Source: Mangrovibacter phragmitis
GTDB lineage: Bacteria > Pseudomonadota > Gammaproteobacteria > Enterobacterales > Enterobacteriaceae
Direction: 5' to 3'
DNA: 64,000 nucleotides
Assembly (NCBI RefSeq): GCF_001655675.1
Contig: NZ_LYRP01000012.1
Span: 248,001 to 312,000, forward strand
Of the stretch, positions 39,860-50,565 are shown piece by piece. The translations under genes and the position numbers were made by a program. Under the pieces are notes generated by a model. That model made no database searches. It was not told the origin of the DNA and saw nothing but the letters and a program-made list of their open reading frames with translations. Positions within the stretch are counted from its first letter, which is position 1. Each line of letters starts with the position of its first letter.

Positions 39860-40366
39860 ATGCACCGTTTTATTCTGGCCGATGCCACCCAATGTATTGG
39901 TTGCCGTACCTGCGAAGTGGCCTGTGCCGTTTCTCACCAGGCGCAGGCAGATTGCGCAGCGTTGTCGCCAGCAACGTTTCAGGCGCGGCTACAGGTGGAG
40001 AAAACCGCCAGTGTGTCTGTACCAGTGATGTGCCGGCAATGTGAAGATGCGCCCTGTGCCCGTGTTTGCCCGACCGGAACGCTGGTGCATGGTACGGATT
40101 ATGTTGCAGTTACCCAGGCGGCGTGTATTGGCTGCAAAACCTGTATGGTGGTGTGCCCTTACGGTGCGATACGTATTGCTACGGGCGAAGAGAGCCGGGT
40201 GAACCCACAAGTGTTGAAATGTGACTTATGCCAGGGGCGTGACGCCGGTCCTGCCTGCGTGGAAGCTTGCCCAACGGGAGCATTACGGTGTGTGAGTGGT
40301 GAAGCGCTGGAAGCGTTAACTCGCCAGCGCCGTTTACAGGCGGCCGCCAGCCCACTGTCCTGGTAA
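39860..40366 (+). CDS. ysaA: Ferredoxin-like 4Fe-4S protein YsaA
   Basis: 168 residues (E. coli YsaA 157), HydN/DmsB-like electron carrier with four [4Fe-4S] clusters: CIGCRTCEVAC, CRQCEDAPCARVC, CIGCKTCMVVC and CDLC with a distal CVEAC. No signal peptide or membrane helix, so it is cytoplasmic. Its partner is unknown. It is convergent with avtA, 32 nt apart, as in E. coli. Confidence 0.93.
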   Translation: MHRFILADATQCIGCRTCEVACAVSHQAQADCAALSPATFQARLQVEKTASVSVPVMCRQCEDAPCARVCPTGTLVHGTDYVAVTQAACIGCKTCMVVCPYGAIRIATGEESRVNPQVLKCDLCQGRDAGPACVEACPTGALRCVSGEALEALTRQRRLQAAASPLSW

Positions 40367-40398
40367 GTGTGGCTCTGGCGGTTACACCGGGTAACGCT

Positions 40399-41652
40399 TT
40401 ACTGTACTTCGTGCCAGGCGCGTTCCACTTCTTCCGCCAGGATTTTTACCCCGGCTTCAATTTTTTCTGGTTCCGGTACATAGTTCATCCGCATGCACTG
40501 CTGGGTATGCGGCCAGGGTTTATCCAGCCCCGGGAAGAAAAAGTGCCCGGGCACCATCAGAACTCCGCGTTTTTTCAGGCGCTGGTACAGTACTTCGGTG
40601 CTGATGGGCAGGTCCTTAAACCACAACCACAGGAAAATAGCCCCTTCTGGTTTATGGATTAGGCAGCGTTCTTCCGGCAAATAGCGGCGAATTGTGGCGA
40701 TAGTTTCAGTAACGCGTTGCAAATAGAACGGGCGAATAACGGTTTCAGACAGGCGCAGCAAGTCGTTGCGTTTAATCATTTCACTTGCGATAGCCGGGCC
40801 GGTACCGCCTGGCGCGAGGCTGATAATGCCGTTCATATTGCTGATAGCAGAGATTATTTTTTCGTTGGCAATGATAATACCGCAACGGCTGCCGGGCAGG
40901 CCCAGTTTAGACAGGCTCATGCACAACACAATATTGGGGTTCCATAACGGGCGGGCTTCACTGAAGATAATACCCGGGAAAGGAACACCGTAAGCGTTAT
41001 CAATAACCAGTGGAATACCGTGCTGGTTTGCCAGCACATCGAGCTTCATCAGCTCGTCATCTGTAATGACATTCCCGGTGGGGTTAGTAGGGCGCGACAC
41101 ACAAATCATGCCGGTATCTTCGCCAATATGCAGGTGTTCGAAGTCTACATGGTATTTAAACTGCCCTTCCGGGAGCAGTTCTATATTTGGGCGGGCAGAG
41201 ACAAACAGTGATTCTTCCAGCCCTGCGTCAGCGTAGCCCAGGTATTCTGGTGCCAGCGGGAAAAGCACCTTTTTGGTGCGCCCGTCAGCACGACGCCCTG
41301 CGAATAAATTGAATAAGTAGAAAAATGCACTCTGGCTACCGTTTGTCAGTGCAATATTCTGTGGCTCAATATCCCAGCCAAATTCATCGTGCAGCATGCC
41401 TGCCAGCGCATCAAGTAGCTCGCTTTTGCCCTGCGGGCCATCATAATTACAAAGCGCATCAGTGAGTTTGCCACTTTTCAGCATATCCGCGAGGAGTTGT
41501 TGAAAGTAATCCTGCATAGCGGGGATTTGTGCCGGGTTCCCGCCCCCTAACATAATGGCTCCAGGCGTTCTCAGGCCATCGTTAAGGTCCTCCATCAGGC
41601 GTGTAATGCCGGAATGGCGGGTAAATTTGTCGCCGAAAAGTGAAAACGTCAT
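40399..41652 (-). CDS. avtA: Valine-pyruvate aminotransferase
   Basis: 417 residues, same as E. coli AvtA. A PLP-dependent class I/II aminotransferase that makes alanine (and alpha-ketoisovalerate) from valine and pyruvate. The PLP lysine is in SLSKLGLPGSRCGI, preceded by the DNAYGVPFPGI segment. Cytoplasmic. Confidence 0.97.
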   Translation of the reverse strand: MTFSLFGDKFTRHSGITRLMEDLNDGLRTPGAIMLGGGNPAQIPAMQDYFQQLLADMLKSGKLTDALCNYDGPQGKSELLDALAGMLHDEFGWDIEPQNIALTNGSQSAFFYLFNLFAGRRADGRTKKVLFPLAPEYLGYADAGLEESLFVSARPNIELLPEGQFKYHVDFEHLHIGEDTGMICVSRPTNPTGNVITDDELMKLDVLANQHGIPLVIDNAYGVPFPGIIFSEARPLWNPNIVLCMSLSKLGLPGSRCGIIIANEKIISAISNMNGIISLAPGGTGPAIASEMIKRNDLLRLSETVIRPFYLQRVTETIATIRRYLPEERCLIHKPEGAIFLWLWFKDLPISTEVLYQRLKKRGVLMVPGHFFFPGLDKPWPHTQQCMRMNYVPEPEKIEAGVKILAEEVERAWHEVQ

Positions 41653-41851
41653 AGCAGTAAAAGTGTTGTAGGTCTGTTAAAGATGCTAACCATAGCGCCA
41701 CAGATATCGATGTGCAAACCAGATAACTCTGTTGTCAGGTGAAATAAATGCCAGGGAAGTGTAAACAGGCAGCATAATATATTGCTGCCCATTTTTTTTA
41801 ACAAATTTGCTATATCTTTTCTGGTGTCTGTTTGGTGGCTCTGACTCGGGG

Positions 41852-41883
41852 AAAAAAACCGGGACGGGTACTTGCCAGCCCGG
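41852..41883 (-). terminator. Terminator of malS
   Basis: CCGGG and CCCGG outer arms with further inner pairing, then a run of seven T on the minus strand. It lies about 20 nt after the malS stop, separating malS from avtA. A second hairpin (GGCAGCA/TGCTGCC) is at about 41768-41790. Confidence 0.8.
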
Positions 41884-41901
41884 GTATCGCCTTGCACCAG
41901 G

Positions 41902-43932
41902 TTATTGATTACCGGCCCAAACCACCATCACTTTGTCATCACCCAGAACACGGTTAAAACTGTAACCCTGCGCCTGGTGGAGGGTGGTTTGCACTCCTGC
42001 GCCAATTGCCGGGTGGCGGGCGCGAAATTGCCCCAGTTTTTGCCAGTGCGCCAGGGTCAGCGCCTCTTTGCCGTTAATATCCTGCCAGTTCATTTGTGAA
42101 CGCGTGCCCTGCAGTGGGTCTGAACCGGTCGGGCCGAAGGGGCGCTCGGTTTCATCGCCATAGAAAATTTGTACGGCACCCGGCGCCAGCAGTAGCAGTT
42201 CTGCATTGCGCTGGCCTGCTTCACGGAACAGGCGAGTGTCATGGGAAGACAGATAACTCAGCACATTAAAGTTCTGCAGTTTTGCGGCCATGTTCTGCCA
42301 GGTCATATCCATAAATGCCAGGCAGTCTTTGGCACTGGATGCCTGATCCTGGTAGTCGAAGTTGATCATGGCATCGAAGCCGTGGCGGTAATAATCACTT
42401 TGCATGACGCCGTGACCCCAGGCTTCACCAGTCATCCAGAAAGGTGCGTCATCGATTTTTTTCGTCGGGTTAGCCTGTTTCCAGGCCTTGAGCGCGTTGG
42501 TCGCCTGGTCTTTAAGTTGCTGCCAGGCGGCCATCTCTACGTGTTTGGCGGTATCGACCCGGAAACCATCAATACCATAATCACGTACCCACTGGCTGAG
42601 CCAGTGGGTCAGGTAGTCGCGTGGTGTATAACCGGCAATGGCTTTGGCGTGGGTATCCGGTTTATGTGCATAGAAAACGGGTAACCCGGAAGGCGTGGTG
42701 GATTCCGTCTTGATATCGGGTAGAAAAGCCAGTGACATGGTCAGGTCGTCATAACCCGGGCTGTCGTAATCGCCAATATCTGTACGCACCCAGGCTTTTC
42801 CCCACCATTTTTGCCAGGCAGTTTTATCGCTGAAATTGATGTAGTCATTAAAGCTGTGCCAGGTCTGCCCGGGGCCGGGCGTCCAGTCGGTCCAGTTTTT
42901 ACCCAGAATTTTATCCCGCTCCGCTCCTTTCAGATACAGTGCGCCGAACTGGTATTGCTGCATATCCGCAAGAGTTGCATAGCCAGTGTGATTCATCACC
43001 ACATCAAACAGCACCCGAATACCACGCCGATGGGCACCGTCGACCAGGCGGCGTAAGTCCTCTTCTGTGCCCATATTGGCATCCAGCCTGGTCCAGTCCA
43101 TGGTGTAGTAGCCATGATAGGCATAATGCGGGAAATCGCCTTTGGTTCCACCACCCACCCAGCCATGGATTTGCTCCAGCGGTGAGCTTATCCACAGTGC
43201 ATTCACACCCAGTTTTTGTAAATAATCGAGCTTGCTGGTCAACCCTTTCAGGTCGCCGCCGTGGAAGGTGCCAATTTCCTGCATGCCATCGGATTTGCGC
43301 CCGTAGCTGTGATCATTGCTGGGGTCACCATTAACATAGCGGTCAGTCAGCACAAAGTAGACAGTTGCGTTATGCCAGGAAAAAGGCGCTGCATGGCGTG
43401 TTTCTGCGCTTTCCAGCAGAAGCAGGCCGTTACTGTTTGCTGCAGGCATCAGGGTGATATGCCCCTGGTGTACAATAGCTGTGTCGCCACTATAGAAATC
43501 TCGCACGGTTGAGCCTTCCGGGAACGTACTGCTGACATCAACGGTGAGTGGCTTACCATCCCAGCGCGGGCATTGCCGGGTGACATTCTGTGGCGCAGCG
43601 GTGGTGCTGTCGACACTGAGCAACAGGGTGGGTGTGCCAGAGCGAGTATCTATCTGCACATGATAAGTACCGTCACGAAACAGACGCCATTGTGGTGGCG
43701 TGCCTTTGCAGGGCTCCAGCGACAGGGTTTGGTTGAGCTTGATACTTTCAGCCGGTTGCCAGCACTGGTCCCCCAGGTGCAGGGCAAGAGGCAGCGCGCC
43801 TTTTTTCAACGCGCCCTGGCTCTGAAACTGGCCTGGGTGTGTTTCCTTAAATTCAGGCAAGCCGGGGGCATTCCAGCCTGCCAGAGCACTGGTGGCCGGG
43901 AAAAGCAGTAGGGCAAGGTATTTTATGTTCAT
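41902..43932 (-). CDS. malS: Periplasmic alpha-amylase
   Basis: 676 residues from the ATG at 43932, equal to E. coli MalS; a longer frame upstream lacks support. Signal peptide MNIKYLALLLFPATSALA. GH13 features: nucleophile in GFRVDTAKHVE, acid/base in WMTGEAWGHG, and YLSSHDTRLF. It releases maltohexaose from longer maltodextrins in the periplasm. Part of the MalT regulon in E. coli. Confidence 0.97.
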   Translation of the reverse strand: MNIKYLALLLFPATSALAGWNAPGLPEFKETHPGQFQSQGALKKGALPLALHLGDQCWQPAESIKLNQTLSLEPCKGTPPQWRLFRDGTYHVQIDTRSGTPTLLLSVDSTTAAPQNVTRQCPRWDGKPLTVDVSSTFPEGSTVRDFYSGDTAIVHQGHITLMPAANSNGLLLLESAETRHAAPFSWHNATVYFVLTDRYVNGDPSNDHSYGRKSDGMQEIGTFHGGDLKGLTSKLDYLQKLGVNALWISSPLEQIHGWVGGGTKGDFPHYAYHGYYTMDWTRLDANMGTEEDLRRLVDGAHRRGIRVLFDVVMNHTGYATLADMQQYQFGALYLKGAERDKILGKNWTDWTPGPGQTWHSFNDYINFSDKTAWQKWWGKAWVRTDIGDYDSPGYDDLTMSLAFLPDIKTESTTPSGLPVFYAHKPDTHAKAIAGYTPRDYLTHWLSQWVRDYGIDGFRVDTAKHVEMAAWQQLKDQATNALKAWKQANPTKKIDDAPFWMTGEAWGHGVMQSDYYRHGFDAMINFDYQDQASSAKDCLAFMDMTWQNMAAKLQNFNVLSYLSSHDTRLFREAGQRNAELLLLAPGAVQIFYGDETERPFGPTGSDPLQGTRSQMNWQDINGKEALTLAHWQKLGQFRARHPAIGAGVQTTLHQAQGYSFNRVLGDDKVMVVWAGNQ

Positions 43933-43985
43933 CGGAATGTCCTGGTTTTTTCTGCTCAGTCTGGCATGGCGAAAAAAACGACGGT

Positions 43986-44017
43986 TCATCCTGAAGTAAA
44001 CGTGAAGGGGGAGGAGA
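43986..44017. promoter_or_regulatory. Possible MalT boxes upstream of malS
   Basis: GGATGA on the minus strand (43986-43991) and GGGGAGGAGA on the plus strand (44008-44017) resemble the MalT box. They lie 54-85 bp before the malS start. The purine-rich context makes chance matches likely. The rest of the 311 bp malS-bax gap is A/T-rich with no other site that I can name. Confidence 0.35.
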
Positions 44018-44243
44018 AGGAGGGGGGAGAACAACAGACACAATTTTTTGCTATTTCTGCGAACTGCCGCCATTTTTTCCCTATTTTTTTCTGCGATAAG
44101 ATTATTCCTCATAATAACCTTTCGGATTTGTACTATTCCCGGAAGGTGCAAAATTGCGCTATTTTTGCTAAAATTCGCTGCTGATTGTTTATTTATTTTA
44201 AAAAATAAGGTGTTGGGAAAATGATATCCGACCTGGAGACCTG

Positions 44244-45065
44244 ATGATGTCGACACGTATACGACGATACGGGGCGACGATTCTGATGTGTTTCACCCTG
44301 GGATTTTCCGGCGGGGTTCTGGCAAAGAAACATGAAACAACAACGAATCATAAGCCTCATGTAACAAAGGTTCATGGCAGTAAGCAGGCGGTTAGTAGTA
44401 AACAAGAGTATTCTCGCAATAGTGCAAGCAGTTCACTTCCTGATTTGCGAAAATACCCTTCCGGAGCAGCAAGAAAAAAAGCATTTCTCCGGACTGTAAT
44501 GCCGTATATCAACCGCCAGAATGACGTAATTCTTGCTGACCGTGAATGGTTGCAGCAAAAACGCTATGCCGGGCACTGGACGGCTGCTGAGCGTGCTCGC
44601 CTGAAAGGGCTGCTTCGCCAGTACAATGTGTCCTGGCGTGGCGATACGCGCCATGTGCCGTGGAACACATTGCTGGAACGCGTTGATATTATTCCGACCA
44701 ACATGGTGGCAACGATGGCTGCGGCGGAAAGCGGCTGGGGTACATCAAAGCTGGCGCGTGTGAACAATAACCTGTTTGGTATGAAGTGTGGGCGTAGTTG
44801 CTCAGGCAGCAACGGTAAAGTAAAAGGGTATTCACAATTTTCGTCTGTAGGCGAATCTGTGCAGGCTTATGTCCATAACCTGAATACGCACCCGGCTTAT
44901 GCCTCATTCCGCGAGTCGCGTTCGCAGTTACGCCGGGCCGACCAGGAGTTAACCGCAGCGAACATGATTCACAAGCTGGAAGGTTACTCCACGAAAGGCA
45001 GTCATTATAACAACTACCTGTTTGCTATGTTCCAGAGTAACAAGCAGTTGCTGAATACTTACTGA
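44244..45065 (+). CDS. bax: Glucosaminidase-domain protein Bax
   Basis: 273 residues (E. coli Bax 274). An N-terminal hydrophobic signal or anchor (about residues 10-27), then a basic Ser/Lys-rich linker and a lysozyme-like glucosaminidase domain from about residue 145, with the catalytic Glu in MAAAESGWGTSKLA and the NNNLFGMKC segment. Probably acts on peptidoglycan in the periplasm; its physiological role is unclear. The start could also be the next ATG at 44247. Confidence 0.93.
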   Translation: MMSTRIRRYGATILMCFTLGFSGGVLAKKHETTTNHKPHVTKVHGSKQAVSSKQEYSRNSASSSLPDLRKYPSGAARKKAFLRTVMPYINRQNDVILADREWLQQKRYAGHWTAAERARLKGLLRQYNVSWRGDTRHVPWNTLLERVDIIPTNMVATMAAAESGWGTSKLARVNNNLFGMKCGRSCSGSNGKVKGYSQFSSVGESVQAYVHNLNTHPAYASFRESRSQLRRADQELTAANMIHKLEGYSTKGSHYNNYLFAMFQSNKQLLNTY

Positions 45066-45095
45066 TAACCGGTAAAAACAGCACTGGTGTGTGAC

Positions 45096-45134
45096 AATGC
45101 CAGCCTCACTGTAATGTAGGCTGGCATTTTCTTT
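45096..45134. terminator. Terminator between bax and xylR
   Basis: Perfect arms AATGCCAGCCT and AGGCTGGCATT with TTCTTT after them in the plus direction. It serves bax and possibly the converging xylR. Confidence 0.85.
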
Positions 45135-45156
45135 ATGTTCACCCGTTAAGCCCCGT

Positions 45157-46332
45157 TCAGCATATTTCGCTGTGCACATCCCGGTACTCTTTAGGCGTGG
45201 TGTCGTAGCCCTTTTTAAATACGGAATAAAAATACTGCAGCGATGGGTAACCACATACCTGGGAAATTTCGTTAATCGACAGGCTGGTCGAGATCAGCAA
45301 TGTCCGGGCCTTTTCCAGCTTTTCACTGTGAATCACCGAGTGGATAGTTTCCCCCACTTCTTCTTTAAAGCGTTTTTCCAGGTTCGAACGGGAAATGCCG
45401 ACTGCATCCAGCACCTGTTCAACTTTAATGCCCTTGCAGGCATGGTTACGAATGTAATGCATGGCCTGAATGACGGCCGGGTCGTGCAGTGAACGGAAAT
45501 CGGTTGACCGCCGGGCAATAACCCGCACCGGAGGTACCAGGATACGTTGCAGAGGCGGTGTTTCGTGGTCGAGCAGGCGGTGCAGTACCCGGGCTGCCTG
45601 GTAACCCATTTGCCGGGTTCCCTGGGCAACGGATGACAATCCCACGCGCGACAAATAACGTGTCAGCTCTTCGTTATCAATGCCAATCACACACAATTTT
45701 TCCGGTACCGGAATATGCAGGTGTTCACAGGCCTGGAGCAGGTGGCGGGCGCGGGCGTCGGTAACGGCAATAATCCCGGTTTGTGGCGGCAGAGTTTGTA
45801 ACCAGTCTGCCAGCCTGTTTTGCGCGTGTTGCCAGTTTTCGGGTGCGGTTTCCAGCCCCTGGTATATGACACCGCGGTATTGCTCTTTTTGCACTAACTG
45901 GCGAAAGGCATATTCCCGTTCACTGGCCCAGCGTTTACCGCTGGATGCAGGTAAACCATAAAAAGCAAAACGGTTCACTCCGCGCTCTTTAAGGTGCAGA
46001 AAGGCCTGTTCCACCAGAGCGTAGTTATCTGTGGCAATATAGTGTACCGGAGGGTATTGCGCCGGGTCATGGTAAGAGCCGCCCACACCCACAATGGGCA
46101 CCGTGGTGCCCGCCAGTAATGTTTCAATTTCCGGGTCGTCGAAGTCAGCGATGACACCATCGCCCAGCCAGTCTTTAATGTTATCGATGCGGGTACGGAA
46201 ATCCTCTTCGATAAAAATATCCCATTCAGATTGAGAGGCCTGCAGATATTCACCCACACCTTCGACAACCTGGCGGTCGTAGGCTTTATTGGCATTGAAT
46301 AACAGCGTAATGCGATGACGTTTCTCAAACAT
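45157..46332 (-). CDS. xylR: Xylose operon activator XylR
   Basis: 391 residues (E. coli 392). The N-terminal two-thirds is a periplasmic-binding-protein-like domain that binds D-xylose; the C-terminal part is an AraC-type helix-turn-helix pair (VGISRSNLEKRFKEEVGETI and ISQVCGYPSLQYFYSVFKKGY). It activates xylAB and xylFGH. It follows xylH by 101 bp, in which a GC-rich hairpin occurs. Confidence 0.97.
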   Translation of the reverse strand: MFEKRHRITLLFNANKAYDRQVVEGVGEYLQASQSEWDIFIEEDFRTRIDNIKDWLGDGVIADFDDPEIETLLAGTTVPIVGVGGSYHDPAQYPPVHYIATDNYALVEQAFLHLKERGVNRFAFYGLPASSGKRWASEREYAFRQLVQKEQYRGVIYQGLETAPENWQHAQNRLADWLQTLPPQTGIIAVTDARARHLLQACEHLHIPVPEKLCVIGIDNEELTRYLSRVGLSSVAQGTRQMGYQAARVLHRLLDHETPPLQRILVPPVRVIARRSTDFRSLHDPAVIQAMHYIRNHACKGIKVEQVLDAVGISRSNLEKRFKEEVGETIHSVIHSEKLEKARTLLISTSLSINEISQVCGYPSLQYFYSVFKKGYDTTPKEYRDVHSEIC

Positions 46333-46376
46333 TTTCGTTGTTCCTGATGATAAGTCTTTCCCTGAATATCATAAGA

Positions 46377-46411
46377 CACACAAAGCCGGGGTGAATGCCC
46401 TGGCTTTGTGT
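46377..46411 (-). terminator. Hairpin between xylH and xylR
   Basis: ACACAAAGCC and GGCTTTGTGT arms with an inner GGG/CCC pair. T run is weak, so partial termination or a 3' end stabiliser for xylFGH is likely. Confidence 0.6.
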
Positions 46412-46433
46412 GATCCTTTGCAGATTAATAAAG

Positions 46434-47615
46434 TTATGCGCGGCGTTTCGTTGCTGAATCCATCCATACAGCCAGCAGTAAAATGGCGCCTTTAACGATG
46501 TACTGCCAGAATGTCGGTACATCCATCATACTCATGCCGTTATCCAGTGCAGACATAATAAATGCCCCCATCACCGCGCCTGCCACACTGCCAATCCCGC
46601 CAGCCAGACTGGTACCGCCAATAACGCAGGCCGCAATGGCATCGAGCTCAGCAATATTCCCGGCGGAAGGTGAACCTGCCCCGAGCCTGGCGCTCAGAAT
46701 CAGGCCTGCAACCGCAACCATCAGGCCATTAATGGCAAACACGGCCATTTTGGTGCGCTCGACATTGATGCCAGACAGGCGCGCGGCTTCCAGGTTGCCA
46801 CCAATTGCGTAAATCCGGCGACCAAAAGCGGTGCGGGTAGCCATGAACATGCCCGCCAGTAGTAGCAGGGCAAGCAACAGCACGGGTGTTGGCACACCAC
46901 GGTAATCATTGAGCAGCCAGATAGCCCCCAACACAATAATTGCGGTGAACGCCTGGCGGCCCACCGCAGACGCCGATGCTGGTACACCGAGGCCCATAGA
47001 CTGGCGACGCATACGCCCACGCCATTGCCAGGCGATAAATACCATCAGACCCAGGGTGCCGCAGATAAAGCCAATACCGTCGGGTAAATAGCTCTGGCCG
47101 ATTTGTGACATAGCATGGCTGGTGGGTGCAACCGTTGTCCCGTTAGTGATCCCAATCAGGATGCCGCGAAAAGCCAGCATACCGGCCAGGGTGACAATAA
47201 ACGACGGCACTTTGCGGTAGGCAACCCACCACCCGTTCCATGCCCCCAGCAGCAGACCCAGCACCAGTGTGGTGATAATCGTCAGTGGCAGAGGCCAGCC
47301 CAGCCAGACATCGCAAATTGCCGCCACACCGCCCAGTAAACCCATCATAGAGCCGACGGATAAATCAATTTCCGCCGAGATAATCACAAACACCATGCCA
47401 ACCGCCAGAATACCGGTGATGGCGGTCTGGCGCAGCAGGTTAGAGATATTACGGGCGCTCATATATGCGCCATCCGTCATGGCAGTAAAGAACAGCATGA
47501 TGACGATAATGGCGGCAATCATGACAAAGACTTGCAGGTTCAGTGATTTCAGCCCGGAGAAAGGGGATGAGCCCGGCGCCGTGAGTTTCATTTCAGACGA
47601 GTTGCTTTTCGACAT
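46434..47615 (-). CDS. xylH: D-xylose ABC transporter permease
   Basis: 393 residues, as in E. coli. RbsC/XylH family, about ten hydrophobic segments, with the EAA-like region [18 protein letters not shown] near residue 80. It overlaps xylG by 23 nt. Confidence 0.97.
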   Translation of the reverse strand: MSKSNSSEMKLTAPGSSPFSGLKSLNLQVFVMIAAIIVIMLFFTAMTDGAYMSARNISNLLRQTAITGILAVGMVFVIISAEIDLSVGSMMGLLGGVAAICDVWLGWPLPLTIITTLVLGLLLGAWNGWWVAYRKVPSFIVTLAGMLAFRGILIGITNGTTVAPTSHAMSQIGQSYLPDGIGFICGTLGLMVFIAWQWRGRMRRQSMGLGVPASASAVGRQAFTAIIVLGAIWLLNDYRGVPTPVLLLALLLLAGMFMATRTAFGRRIYAIGGNLEAARLSGINVERTKMAVFAINGLMVAVAGLILSARLGAGSPSAGNIAELDAIAACVIGGTSLAGGIGSVAGAVMGAFIMSALDNGMSMMDVPTFWQYIVKGAILLLAVWMDSATKRRA

Positions 47616-49134
47616 GGTGGTCGCTCCTCAGTGCGGCTTCCATCACCTGTTCCTGTGTCAGGTTATGGTTAACCAGGTTTGCTTTGAGTTGCCCTTCATG
47701 CATGACCAGAACCCGGTCACTGAGACCGAGTACTTCAGGCAGTTCAGATGAGATAACAATGACGGCGATACCCTGTTGCACCAGATGATTAATCAGCTTG
47801 TAGATTTCATATTTGGCCCCGATATCAATGCCACGGGTGGGTTCATCCAGTATCAGAATGCGCGGATTGAGCAGCAGGCAGCGGGCAATAATCGCTTTTT
47901 GCTGGTTGCCGCCACTTAGCCGGCCAATAGCGAGTTCCACAGAAGAGGTTTTCACCTTCAGGCGTTTGATTGATTGTTCAACACAGTGCTGCTCTGCGGC
48001 GTCATTCAGGGTGGTAAGGGCGCCAGAAAACTGGCTGAGTGCTGCCAGGGTAATGTTTTGTCCTACCGCCATGACTGGCACGATGCCATCTTTTTTCCGG
48101 TCTTCCGGCACCATTGCAATGCCGTGGGCAATGGCCTGCTCGCAGCGGCGGATCGCCACTTTTTCCCCTTCAATATATATATCGCCCTGCCAGCGGCCAG
48201 GCCAGACGCCAAACAAACACTGCACGGCTTCTGTTCGCCCGGCACCAACCAGCCCGGCAATCCCTAATATTTCGCCTTTGTGCAGGCTGAAGGAAATATC
48301 ATTCACCCGCTTAATATGGCGGTTTACCGGGTGCCAGGCAGTAAGGTGTTCAACCCTTAAAACTTCGTCACCGGTCTGGTGTGGCTCACTGGGATAAAGT
48401 GCGGTGAGTTCCCGGCCAACCATCATGGCGATAATGTCGTTTTCTTCTACCTGGTCGGCATCACGGGTGGCAATATGCTGCCCGTCGCGAATCACACAAA
48501 TAGTATCGGATATCGCTTTGACTTCATTCAGTTTGTGGGAAATATAAATACAGGCAATACCGTGGTTTTGCAGGTCGCGAATTATCTCCAGCAAAATGGC
48601 AGTTTCCTGCTCGGTCAGTGACGCTGTAGGTTCGTCCAGGATCAGCAGGCGCACTTGTTTATTCAGGGCCTTGGCAATTTCGACCAGTTGCTGCTGGCCT
48701 AACCCCAAATCCCCTACCCGGGTGTCAGGTGAAATAGCCAGGCTCACCTGGTTGAGTAATTTTTCACATTTGACCGTCATCGTGTCGTAATCCATTACGC
48801 CATGCTGTGTGATTTCATTACCCAAAAAGATGTTTTCCAGAACGGTCAGGTGTTTTACCAGCGCCAGTTCCTGGTGAATGATGGCAATCCCTTTCTGCTC
48901 AGTGTCGCGGATATGCGCTGGTTTGAGTTGCTCGCCAGCAAACCAGATTTCACCCTGCCAGGTGGGATGAGGATAAATACCGCACAGTACTTTCATTAAT
49001 GTGGATTTCCCGGAGCCGTTTTCCCCACATAACGACATGATTTCGCCCGCATTGAGTGCCAGGCTGACGTTATCCACGGCTTTTACCGTACCGAACGCCT
49101 TGGTAATATTTTTCATTTCCAGCAAATAAGGCAT
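47593..49134 (-). CDS. xylG: D-xylose ABC transporter ATP-binding protein
   Basis: 513 residues from the ATG at 49134, same as E. coli; GAGGAAC precedes it. Two ABC domains: Walker [10 protein letters not shown] near residue 37 and a degenerate GLVGAGRTE in the second domain, with signature [10 protein letters not shown] in the second. It powers xylose uptake through XylFH. Confidence 0.97.
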   Translation of the reverse strand: MPYLLEMKNITKAFGTVKAVDNVSLALNAGEIMSLCGENGSGKSTLMKVLCGIYPHPTWQGEIWFAGEQLKPAHIRDTEQKGIAIIHQELALVKHLTVLENIFLGNEITQHGVMDYDTMTVKCEKLLNQVSLAISPDTRVGDLGLGQQQLVEIAKALNKQVRLLILDEPTASLTEQETAILLEIIRDLQNHGIACIYISHKLNEVKAISDTICVIRDGQHIATRDADQVEENDIIAMMVGRELTALYPSEPHQTGDEVLRVEHLTAWHPVNRHIKRVNDISFSLHKGEILGIAGLVGAGRTEAVQCLFGVWPGRWQGDIYIEGEKVAIRRCEQAIAHGIAMVPEDRKKDGIVPVMAVGQNITLAALSQFSGALTTLNDAAEQHCVEQSIKRLKVKTSSVELAIGRLSGGNQQKAIIARCLLLNPRILILDEPTRGIDIGAKYEIYKLINHLVQQGIAVIVISSELPEVLGLSDRVLVMHEGQLKANLVNHNLTQEQVMEAALRSDHHVEKQLV

Positions 49135-49175
49135 AACGCTGTTCCTCAATATGCTTCCTCAGGCAAGAGCGGTTA

Positions 49176-49191
49176 CCCGCGCATGCGCGGG
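49176..49191 (-). promoter_or_regulatory. Palindrome between xylF and xylG
   Basis: CCCGCGCATGCGCGGG is a perfect 16 bp palindrome in the 65 bp gap. A hairpin here would stabilise the xylF message and lower xylGH expression, as is usual for binding-protein operons. Confidence 0.65.
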
Positions 49192-49199
49192 CCCGGCGT

Positions 49200-50195
49200 T
49201 CAGAGATCGCTTTGTTTGTGGAAACCATCTTTTATAACTGTGTCTTCAATATTGCTTTTATTTACTGGAATTGGTGTTAATAAACGGGAAGGGACATCTT
49301 TCATGCCGTTGTTTAATGTGGCGTTTGATTGAGGTTGTTTACCATTACCCAGTTCGACGGCAATTTCTGCAGCGGTATTTGCCAGTTGCTTGATGGGTTT
49401 GTAAACCGTCATGGTTTGTGTGCCCGCCATTATACGTTTAACTGCGGCCAGGTCTGCATCCTGCCCGGAAATGGCAACTTTACCTGCCAGCCCTTGTGCA
49501 GCCAGTGCCTGAATGGCACCACCTGCAGTAGCGTCATTAGAAGCAACCACCGCGTCAATGTTATTTTTGTTGGCTGTCAGCGCATTTTCCATAATTTTCA
49601 GCGCGTTTTCCGGCAGCCAGCCATCTGCCCACTGGTCGCCAACAATGTGAATTTTCCCACTGTCAATAAAGGGTTTTAATACCTTCATCTGCCCGGCACG
49701 GAACATTTTGGCATTATTGTCTACCGGGGAGCCACCCATCAGGAAATAATTACCTTGGGGCACTTTATCCACCAGACTCTGTGCCTGTAATTCTCCTACT
49801 TTTTCATTATCAAAAGAGATGTAGAAATCAATATCGGCATTATTAATCATGCGGTCATAGGCTAAAACTTTAATGCCTTCTTGTTTCGCTTCGGCAACAA
49901 CGTTGCTTAAGACTTTTCCGTTGTAGGGAATAATAACCAGTACGTCAACGCCACGATTTATCATGTTTTCAATTTGTGACATCTGTGTTTCTTCATTTCC
50001 GTTAGCGGATTGAACAAATACAGATGCACCAAGAGATTCTGCTTTTTTAACAAAGATATCGCGATCTTTTTGCCAGCGCTCCAGACGCAAATCGTCAATA
50101 GCCATGCCGATTTTTATCTCTTTCGCCAGGCTGTTAAGGCTGGTGGCCAGCAGTGCAGAAGCACAGATTGTTAGTAAAATGTTCTTTATCTTCAT
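49200..50195 (-). CDS. xylF: D-xylose-binding periplasmic protein
   Basis: 331 residues (E. coli 330). A signal peptide ends near SLNSLAKE. It binds D-xylose in the periplasm for XylGH. Family segments IGMAIDDLRLERWQKDRDI, AYDRMINNADIDFYISFDN and AISGQDADLAAVKRI are present. First gene of xylFGH, divergent from xylA. Confidence 0.97.
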   Translation of the reverse strand: MKIKNILLTICASALLATSLNSLAKEIKIGMAIDDLRLERWQKDRDIFVKKAESLGASVFVQSANGNEETQMSQIENMINRGVDVLVIIPYNGKVLSNVVAEAKQEGIKVLAYDRMINNADIDFYISFDNEKVGELQAQSLVDKVPQGNYFLMGGSPVDNNAKMFRAGQMKVLKPFIDSGKIHIVGDQWADGWLPENALKIMENALTANKNNIDAVVASNDATAGGAIQALAAQGLAGKVAISGQDADLAAVKRIMAGTQTMTVYKPIKQLANTAAEIAVELGNGKQPQSNATLNNGMKDVPSRLLTPIPVNKSNIEDTVIKDGFHKQSDL

Positions 50196-50565
50196 GGTCT
50201 TAATGCCTGTTTATGTATGTAGGTTTGAGGGATTTAAAGAATAATTAACATCTGCAGACGAAGGGAATTGTTATCGTGGAGGCACAAGCTTGCAATTATC
50301 TATTTTTATCTTGCTATTATGTTTTTTGGTTTAATTGTTGGTTTTATGATGGAGATCCTGTTTCATATATTCGCCATAATTATGTTTTCATTTGGAAATA
50401 AAAAATGGCTGGCAGGTGTTAATAAAATAGTGTTTTGAGAGCTGGCGCACAGTTGGGTATTCTCTTAATCGCAGTGTGAAATAACGTAATTGAGGAAGCT
50501 GTCTGGAGTAACCAGGATGAATGCATGGTTGTTAATACCTCCTTTACTTGATTACGGAGTCCACT
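50196..50565. other. Divergent xylF-xylA regulatory region
   Basis: 370 bp, A/T-rich. The xylA side has AGTGTGAAATAACGTAAT (50473-50490), which as I recall also occurs in the E. coli xylA promoter at a XylR-binding site. No good match to the CRP consensus was found. Confidence 0.6.
50472..50505 (+). promoter_or_regulatory. Probable XylR site and promoter of xylA
   Basis: The sequence from GCAGTGTGAAATAACG through TAATTGAGG lies 62-94 bp before the xylA start, where XylR half-site I_A and the -35 are found in E. coli. Half-site borders cannot be set by eye. Confidence 0.5.

Noticed and set aside
43933-44256. Longer malS reading from 44256
   Set aside because: It would add 108 residues before a good signal peptide and extend past the E. 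coli length of 676. The extra part is promoter DNA.
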